A DNA stretch of 64,000 nt, taken from Desmodesmus armatus. Lineage: Eukaryota > Chlorophyta > Chlorophyceae > Sphaeropleales > Scenedesmaceae. Within the stretch, counting starts at the first letter, position 1. Each line of letters begins with the position of its first letter. Below are positions 56,501-64,000 of the stretch, piece after piece. The stretch covers positions 62,001 to 126,000 of the forward strand of contig VIIQ02000569.1 in NCBI GenBank assembly GCA_007449985.2. The letters run 5' to 3'. The notes beneath the pieces were generated by a model that did no database searches, was not told the origin of the DNA, and worked only from the letters and a program-made list of their open reading frames with translations. Both the position numbers and the translations under genes were made by a program.

Positions 56501-58906
56501 TTGGCGCTGCATGAAGTTGTGGCGCGAAAGGCACTTTGGGCGACCCTGATGTTGTGCGTCAGGGCACTGGCATGGGTGGCAGCCTGTGTGGCCAGGCCCT
56601 CCTGCTGACATGTGTGCTGTTCTGCCCTGCAATAGCAGGCACCCCTGAAGTCACCCGAAACCCATATAAGACCTTCATGTCTGGCAGCATGGCAGCAAGG
56701 GGTGGCCAAGGCTCCGAGTGGCAACACTCTGTTACCCCTGGTTCTGCTTCTGCTGCATTCCTTGGTGGCACCTTCCACATCCAAGTGCTGGGCCTGTCTG
56801 ACCTGAGTCTGGGCAGCCCCGCACACCAGGTATGGTTGCAGCGACGACTTTGTGCAGAGATCTTGGGCATACATAGCGGCTGCAAGGTTGGCTGTGAAAC
56901 ATCTGCAGAATGTTGCCAGCGCCAGCAGTGTTGCCAAGACTGCTGCATGCAGCCAGGTGGTGTGCTGTTTCGCATGCCACAACACTGTTGTTGGCATGCT
57001 CGTGTGCAGGGACTGATGAGTCGAGAGGTGCCCACCAACATTGACAACAGCACCTCTTCCTGCAGCTTTGGTGCCAACGGCCATGCGCCAACAGCTCTGC
57101 CAGCAGGCACAGCTGCACTGGCAGCAGCATCCACAGGCCATGCGCACCTGCTGCACACTGTCAGCACGCCCAGCACGACTGGCTTTGGTACCAGCACCAG
57201 TGGCACGTCAAACCTGTCATCATCATTTGCTGACTCCATCCTGGCTGAGCAGCAGGCGCAGCTGCACTTGCTGAGCAGCAAGAGGGCACAGCAGTGTGCA
57301 GAGCAGGCCAGCACAGGTGAGCATGTGCGCGCTGTTTGAGCCGTTGGGCAGCCATGTTGGACAATCTAGTACGATCCTGGACATCGGAGCTTGCAAGCAG
57401 CAACCATATTATAGCACTGGGCCAAGCAATGTGGTTGGCGGTTGTCAAGCGGCGCGGTTTTGTGCCCCTGCACTTCCTGCCCCACAGGCCGCGGGGCAGC
57501 TGCATCAACACAAGATTGCAACAGCAGTCCTGCCCGGTCAGATGGTGAGTTAGTGGCCTGCCAGCAAGGTTGGCAGCTGTTTTATATGCCTCAAAGGTGC
57601 ACCGTGCACCTTCAGTGAAGGTGTGCAATCCATCATGCGTCCCTGCTGGAGTTTGCAGGAGTTGGGGCAGGGCGCTGACTGGAGGCAGGACGGAGGGGCT
57701 TGAACATGTTTGTGTGATCATGGCGTCAGGAGGCATTGGGGGGGGGGGTGCATGATGCATGGCCGATTGCTGGCCAGCCGCTAATGGGGCTTGCTGCACC
57801 TGCCCGAAAACACCTCACTATGGTTTGGGCCCTGCACCTGGTGTGTATGTCCATTGCAGGGTCTGATCTGGAAGAGGACTGTGTGTGGGGCGTGAGTGAC
57901 ACACAATCTCACATGCCACGGCAGCCTCACAAGGACCCGGCCGCTGGCAGCCGTGACTTGGCACAACTGCTGCAAGCTGGCGCTCCCAACTCTGGATCGG
58001 CCTTCATCAAGGCCTTCGGTGACAGAGGCATCGGCCCGCAGCAACTGGTGGTGGGGATGGCCTGCGCGGTAAGTCGCGCCTCTGTCCTGCGACAACGGCC
58101 TGATGTCACAGGCCACATGTCACAGCTGCTAGTGCTGGCGATCACCCTGTCCAACCTCGCTGACAGCAGTTGTGCCCTGCATGTTGTTTACAGGGCGGCA
58201 GTCAGGACCCAGGTGTCCCCATGAAGCCCATGCCGGCGGCAGCAGATCACCAGCAGGTAGAGCAGCAGCAGCCGGCTCAGGACCCTGAGGAGAAACTGCA
58301 CATGGCATCCGGCAGTAGTGGTGAGGCTTCAGGGCTCCAGCTAGCGGCAGCTGCACCTGCAGCCACACCTGCAGCACCAGCGGCCGGCCGCCGTGTCAAG
58401 CTGAGGCTAGGTGGCAGAGGCAGGGCTGCAGTAGCTGCTGCTGTGCCTGGAAGTGGTGAGAAGCTGCCGGCTTGGCGGTCACAGGATTCCTGGCAGCATC
58501 GCCAGCAGGAAGCCACTGAGCAAGCAGCCGCTGGGCTCCCTCTCAGCATGCAGCTCCTGAGCACGCCCAACCTCCTGCGTGCCCAGGAAGATGCTGAACC
58601 ATGGGAGCATGTGGCCAGTGGCACGGTGTCAGCCTACCAGGCGCACCAGCAGCAGCTGCAGTATGCCAACCAGCTGGTGGAGCGCACGTCTGCTGCGGCA
58701 GCCGCAGCGGACCAGAACGCTGCTGATATGCGGGCAGCAGCGGAGGTTGCCCGGCGGGTGCGGGACAGCGCACAGCGGGGGCTTGAGGCCTGCAGGGTTG
58801 CAGAGGGTGGCGCGTTGCAGGCACTGCACAAGACAAGTGCCTGGCACGATGAGATGCAGGCGCTGAAGCTGTACAAGGCCATGGTGAACAAGGGATTGGA
58901 AAGGGG
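53513..58906 (+). CDS. Probable 5' exons of the kinase gene: low-complexity N-terminal region
   Basis: A chain of short exon-like segments bounded by CAG acceptors and GT donors: LEDAISALYEGQADAFNKRK (53513-53610), HEESRLQENQKN (53761), AFRLAGVGPRAAEAE (54343), AWEAPTLAAADVLRLWDPIS (54550), FQAAAKAASDCFESRF (54890), KRLSRWGPPASA (55855), GTPEVTRNPYKTF (56640), NIDNSTSSCSFGANGH (57040), GSDLEEDCVWG (57860) and a large exon ending about 58906 with coiled-coil SAYQAHQQQLQYANQLV. Ala, Ser, Gln and Thr dominate, so most of it should be disordered. The start codon was not identified and some segments may belong to a separate upstream gene. Confidence 0.4.
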
Positions 58907-59144
58907 TGAGATCCCGGCACTGCTGAGGCATGTATATTATGTTCATGCATAGCATGTTTTCCAGCAGCCGAATGAAATCTGAAGGAGATATATTGCAGTT
59001 GAGGCGCCCGTGTGTTCTTGAGGGCTTGTGCTGGCCATTTACGTGCAGTTTGCATGCAGCGTACTCCAGAGCTGGGAATGCCATCCTGCAAGAGCTTGAG
59101 CCATGATGCTTGTGCTTCCTGCATGCTGCTGCTGTTGCCTGCAG

Positions 59145-61633
59145 GCACATTCCCAGCAGGGTCAACCCGTCCCAAGCCGCCTTCTGGGCCACATCACCTG
59201 CGCTGGCAGCCGCATGGGTCAGCCGCAGACCTGGCAGTGTTGTCGGACAACGAGCAGCACCTGCTGCTGGAGGGGGCAGCAACGTGTGGGCTGGCTGTCC
59301 ACGGCAGGGACTTGGACTTTACGACTGCAGAGGCCGCAGCGCGCACAGCAGAGATGGTTGCGCAGCTTGTGCTGGAGAAGGCCCAGGAGGTGAGCGGTGC
59401 TGCTGTGATCATACATAATACATAATGCACTACTGTTTGCTTGTGGGTCAGTTTTGCGCATTCCAGTTGCTGGCAGCTGGGCAGACACCCGGCATACACA
59501 GCTGACCGGGGAAGTTTGTACTGAACAATGGCAGCGGCTCATATCGTGATTGCCTGCATGTGTGTCTCACATGCACCTTGCAGGGTACCTGCGCCCTGGT
59601 TGCTCGCAGCCCCCGCCGCAGCAGCAGCAGCCAGGACAGCAGCTGGCTTTATGTCCGCGGCGTAGACAAGCGCCCGTGCGGCAAGGGCGGCTTTGCTGGC
59701 GTGCACAGCTGCCAGCTGATGGACCAGCCACCTCCTGCCAGCAGCAGCAACAGCGCCAGGGACGCAGTCCTGAAGGTGCTGAACAGCGTGCAGCTGGTGG
59801 TGAAAGGCACCAAGGCCATGCCGCACACCACCCGCACCATGTTCAAGGAGTGGTACTGCCAGCAGCTGGCTGCTGGGCTCAATGTGGCTGAGGTTGGTGC
59901 AGCCGGCAGCATCTGGGTGCCTGTCGTTTTTGGTAGCCTGTCACCTGAGCAGCGCCAGCATGCCCTACAGCAGCTGCAGCGGGATGTGGAGGCAGCCCGC
60001 ATGCTGCTGGAGTCCACGACAGTGAGCCGGCAGCAGGCGGAGGAGATGGTGCCTATGCCTGAGAGTGAGTCGAGGGTGTGACAGTTGTCTCAACTGACAG
60101 CCCCTGTGTGGTGCCTATATGTCCTCTTTCATGTAGTGTGATGCTGCCCAATCCAGAGGGGATTTGAGTCACCTAGGGCAGGTGCAGCCTCCTAAACCCG
60201 TCTTATGGTGTGTGTGATGATTTGTCCGGCCAATGCATGTTGTATTGGCTGCAGCACCCTTCAACCTCACCGACTTTGCCTTTGCTGCTGCGTGCTGATG
60301 CTGCGCCTGCTGCAGTCGGCCCAGACACAGAGTTCTGTGTGGTCGTGTCGTACATGGAGGTGCGGCGCTACAGCGGCAGCTTGTTTGATGTCATCCTGCA
60401 CCGCAAGCTGGCCTGGCAGGAGAAGCTCCTGGCCATCTTGAAGGCGGCTGAAGCTATCTTCACAGTGCATGCCTGCAACCTGCTCCACAGGTGCGCCTGG
60501 GCACACATGTGTGCAGTTGCCTGCAGACAGCGTACTATGTGCATGTGCTAGCGCTGGCGTGGGCATCATCCTGAACTGGCATCCCAGATGTTGCAATTTG
60601 ATGACAGCTGGTGCTGTGCTTGCAACACTGATGCCGTCTGTTGGACCAGACTTGTATCCGATGAGTGTGGAATGTGGTGGACGAAAATAGGCTGTCAAAG
60701 TTCCCATGCTGCATTGGGTTGTGTGCGCTCCACACTCTGCCACCTATCCTGACTTTTTCCCCCTTGATGTGCGCCGTGGCAGGGACATCAAGCCAGCCAA
60801 CTTCCTGGTGGGGTGCCCGGAGGGTGTGGACGCAAACTTTCTGCAGCGCTGCTTATGCCAGTGCGAGCTGTTTATTGCAGACTTTGGCCTCTCTGCCACA
60901 CATGGCTACAGCAGGCAGATTGCGGGCTCCAGTGGGTTTGCAGCGCCTGAGCAGGGCAGGGGCCAGCTGCAGGACCAGAAGGCTGACGTCTTTTCCCTTG
61001 GTGTAACAGCACTGCACATTTTGTAAGTACCAGCTGGTGTGGGAGGGAGGGGGGGCTACAAGACTGGGGGAGATCTGTTTAGGGTGTTGGGTTAACCCGC
61101 ACCTTGAGGTTTTGGGAGACATTGACAAGCAGCAACACGCCTTGCACCCCGCACAAGCCAGCCAATGCGAATGAAGATCACAACGCGGAGCTATTGTTTG
61201 CTGTGTGTGCAAGTACATCATTGCGCAGCCGCTGACTGTTTGAATGTTTGGCTGTCGCCCTATGCACAGGGTGGGCCCTGCAATTGCCCGTGACCTCCTC
61301 AGGACACCCCCAGACAGCCAGGACAAGGGTGCTCGCACCAAGGCTCATGATGCGGTGGGCGTGAAGGAGCTGGTCAGCGCCCATGGGGGCTGCCTGCCCG
61401 GCCTTACCCCGGAGGTCACAGAGGAGGCGGTAGAGCTGCTGGAGAACACACTGGCATACCACCCCAAGCAGCGCTGGTGCATGGCTGACGTCATGGACTG
61501 CCGCTTCCTGGGGCGCGGCCGGCGCTGGAAGCAGTGGCTGCAGGACCCACAGCAGCGGGGGCCCCTGCTTGAAGAGTGCCTGGCTGCAATGCAGCAGCTG
61601 GAGCCAGAGATGGCACATTCACTGTCTGTGTAA
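59145..61633 (+). CDS. Serine/threonine protein kinase domain
   Basis: Five exons join in phase: 59145-59389, 59584-60064, 60316-60490, 60783-61022 and 61270-61633 (TAA). The glycine-loop is GKGGFAGV, the ATP-binding Lys is probably that of DAVLKVL, the hinge region follows FCVVVSYMEVRRY, the catalytic loop is HRDIKPANFLV (spliced at 60490/60783), the magnesium motif is ADFGLS, and the activation segment ends SSGFAAPEQ, with ADVFSLGVTAL and a C-terminal YHPKQRWCMADVMDC, the usual Arg of subdomain XI. All catalytic residues are present, so it should be active. The Lys-in-loop HRDIKPAN form indicates Ser/Thr specificity. Subfamily was not recognised; the long Ala/Ser-rich N-terminal part is unusual. 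Confidence 0.88.
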
Positions 61634-61917
61634 GAGGGTGCTGCATGAAGGCAGCAGCCGCAGCAGCAGCCGGCGTGTGAGAGTCCCTGTGCGTGTGCTG
61701 GTGGCATGTTCCACTTGAGCCCTGATGGCTTGGAAGGGTGCTGTACCTGCAGCCCAAAGCAGCAGTGTTGGTGAGGATGTGTTCAGTCATTTGCGGCTGT
61801 CGCAGCAGCGGTGCGGCTGGGCGCTCCGGTTGCATGTGAGATGTTGTGTGTGTTGTTGGCTCAAGCTCAGGTGTCAGGGAGCTAGGTTTCCAACCCGGTG
61901 CAGTGTGTGCTGAGCCG

Positions 61918-61922
61918 TGTAA
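61918..61922 (+). promoter_or_regulatory. Candidate polyadenylation signal, kinase gene
   Basis: TGTAA 285 bases after the kinase stop. A second TGTAA occurs at 62224-62228. Confidence 0.5.
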
Positions 61923-63621
61923 CTGAGCCGGCAGCGGGAGGGCCAGGCTGCCCAGCCGCTGTATACTGTGCAGCTGCCGTTTGGAGGCGGGATGCAAGTC
62001 TTTTCTGGCAGCGTGCCTGTGGTGCTTTGGTACCCAGTCTATAGTTTGGGTGATTCAAGAAGTCGTTCAATGCTGTACAGCCTCTGCTACTGGTCTTGCT
62101 CGTCCACAGGTGGGGGGGGGTCCTGTGAGTCCAAGCCTGTGAGACAGTGCCCGGAACCGGGGAGGTAGCAAGATTTCCTGTGGAGACACTGGGAACACAC
62201 AAAGATGGGAACACAGAACACAATGTAACTAGCACTGGTCCAAGCCTGTGGTGTGCTGACAGTGCTGCTGCTGCAGCTGGTGTGAGTGGTTTGGGTTGCT
62301 GGGGATGGCAGTGCTGCTGGCCGCCAGCAAGTGTGACACTTGTCAAAGTGCAACACTTGTCAAATGACGAGTTGTCAGGGTTTGCAGTGTTGAGCTGGTG
62401 AAGTGAGGATATGTGTTGATGCTGTTGAAGATTTCATGCCGGCATCCGTCAGGCATGTAGTAAGACCAACCACATGTGTAGATGTTTAATGCTCTGCCCC
62501 GATATTATTACTCAAACTCACACCAGCAGCCATTGTGACAACATGGCCAGCAGCAAACAAGCCTGACTCTCGCCCAGTGAGGAGGTACTGACAGCTGGCG
62601 ACACACAACAGCCCGCCCACTGCTCTGAATGCTTCGAGGTGCCAGGTGCTATTTGTGTAAACACAAACACCAACACCACATGGCTGCTGCAATCAGCAGC
62701 TGCAGCCGCACTCAGCTGACTGGACTCAACCTAGGTGCCAACGTTGCACAGTGGTTCACACTCAAGTCAAGCAGTGTGGGTGTAAGTCACCACATGAACT
62801 GTCTCGTCCACTGCATACAGCGTCACTAGCCCATCTACCAGAGCAAGCTTGGCCGACGTATTGAAAAATCAGAAGACCTGTGACGGCTCGCTCACATCAG
62901 CTGACGAACATGAGCTTTCATACTGCGAGCGTCAACCAGCAAGCTCTCCTGCAAAGTACCTGCATTGGTGTACCCCATACGACCACCTACGGCAAGATGC
63001 AGTGATATGGCAGGTGCATTCGCATCGACCAGCTGGCAGCAGACACCACCACACCTGGATACAAAACGGCTTGAATAAGGCAAGCTGGCAGCCTGCAATA
63101 TGCCGTGAAAGCACCCAGCCAACCACACAGACTCTGTGTGACAGCTGCCCACAGCAACAACCCGCTGTGTGCCTTTCAGCTGGCACTGCAGCAGCCCAGC
63201 TGAATGAGGGGTGTCACTCAGCGACTGCTGGCATGTCCCGAAAAGCTACTGCCAGACCTGGCATTGCAAGTCACATGCATGTGATGCATGTACTGCCCTT
63301 TGAAAGTACCAATTATGCGACCAGCAGCAGTGCTGCTGATGCTGACAAAGGCTTGCAGCAGCAGCTGCTGCCGCCAACAAAGTACACCTTCTGTACTAGC
63401 TGGCAACTGGCAAGAAACAGCCACCCACACACGTGCAGGGTTCAACAGACACAGGCCTGGAACGGCTGAATGTCACACTGAAAGCTGTCCAACTGCAACC
63501 ACACAAGCCACAAACCCCAAACACACAAAACACACGCTTCTCAATGTCCACACACTGCTGTTGCCAGCTCTACTGCTACCCTTCCTGCTGGATCGGATCC
63601 ACTGGGCCAGTACAGCCCAGC
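61923..63621. other. Convergent intergenic region
   Basis: 3' flanks of the kinase gene (plus) and the membrane-protein gene (minus). No coding or RNA gene recognised. Confidence 0.5.
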
Positions 63622-64000
63622 CTACAACCACCCCGCCAGGTCGCTGCTGCTGTCCACGACATGGCCATATGTGGACGTCGCCCCCGCTGAACCGTAGTTC
63701 AGGTTGACATACAGTGTGACGCCCAGTATAAGCAGCAGCCAGGCTACCCGCACATACCACTTGTCAGGCACGATCGAGCGCAGGGGGGCGTCCCAGTCGA
63801 TGTCCCAGTAGCTTTTCTTCTTTCCTGTAGCCTTGGGGGCGCCTGAGCTGAAGCGGGGCGTGTAGGGGGACTTGCGCCTGGCAGCAGCAGCAGGGGCAGC
63901 AAGAGAGGACAGGGCTTACCGCGGTTGCACACATTGAGAGATACCAGGGATGCAAGCCTGGCAGTTGGCAACTGCCACCACCACCACCACCTCTTTATTT
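63622..64000 (-). CDS. C-terminal exons of an unidentified single-pass membrane protein
   Basis: The last exon, 63877-63622 (TAG), has no Met codon in frame. It reads RKSPYTPRFSSGAPKATGKK, then SYWDIDWDAPLRSIVPDKWY, followed by a membrane segment VRVAWLLLILGVTLYVNL and a short polar tail ending DLAGWL. A preceding exon ends at 63920 (donor GTAAGC) and joins in phase as QCVQPR then RKSP; it runs off the window. A basic/aromatic flank on one side of a single C-terminal hydrophobic helix suggests a tail-anchored or type II membrane protein. Family unknown. Confidence 0.6.

Noticed and set aside
62849..63469. 206-codon plus-strand ORF
   Set aside because: Non-ATG start, no domain, no exon structure; lies in the convergent 3' region.

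Overview
This is nuclear DNA of a eukaryote, most likely a flagellated chlorophycean (volvocine/Chlamydomonadales-type) green alga. Evidence: intron-dense genes with GT-AG introns, GC-rich coding sequence full of CAG/CTG runs, TGTAA-type polyadenylation signals downstream of several stops, a ciliary axoneme gene (CFAP44), and mobile elements of kinds described in volvocine algae (a dual-endonuclease LINE, a tyrosine-recombinase element). The genus cannot be fixed from the sequence alone.

Layout, left to right. 1-3.5 kb: two pieces of a LINE joined head-to-head (endonuclease half on the minus strand, RNase H/C-terminal half on the plus strand). 3.7-4.45 kb: two adjacent minisatellites. 6.26-9.5 kb (minus): GDSL/SGNH esterase of the IAH1 type with a degenerate active site. 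10.3-14.0 kb (minus): TMX2-like ER thioredoxin-fold membrane protein. A 485-bp divergent promoter leads into CFAP44 (14.5-28.8 kb, plus), a WD40 plus coiled-coil protein of the inner-dynein tether. 29.5-30.5 kb (plus): ribosomal protein eL29. 31.8-34.0 kb (minus): F-box protein. 34.7-43.6 kb (plus): exocyst subunit EXO70, with a tandemly repeated 3' flank. 45.26-46.25 kb: a 71-bp satellite. 46.9-52.7 kb: a mobile-element nest with a tyrosine-recombinase ORF, a tRNA-like SINE, a stranded coiled-coil exon, and a 3.2-kb near-perfect palindrome carrying two inverted copies of a gag-like gene with a spliceosomal intron. 53.5-61.6 kb (plus): protein kinase gene with a long low-complexity N-terminal part. 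63.6-64.0 kb (minus): last exons of an unidentified single-pass membrane protein.

The housekeeping genes are unrelated in function (cilium, secretion, ribosome, ER, ubiquitin), so there is no operon-like logic. Two structural features run across unrelated genes. First, on the coding strand introns tend to carry poly-G after the donor and poly-C or (CTG)n before the acceptor. Second, in IAH1, CFAP44 and EXO70, short segments centred on exon-intron junctions are repeated two or three times in tandem, each copy keeping its splice site. These junction duplications, and the palindromic gag element, are the most unusual things in the window. Several one-base frame breaks beside homopolymers suggest the assembly has homopolymer errors, so some of this structure needs checking against raw reads.
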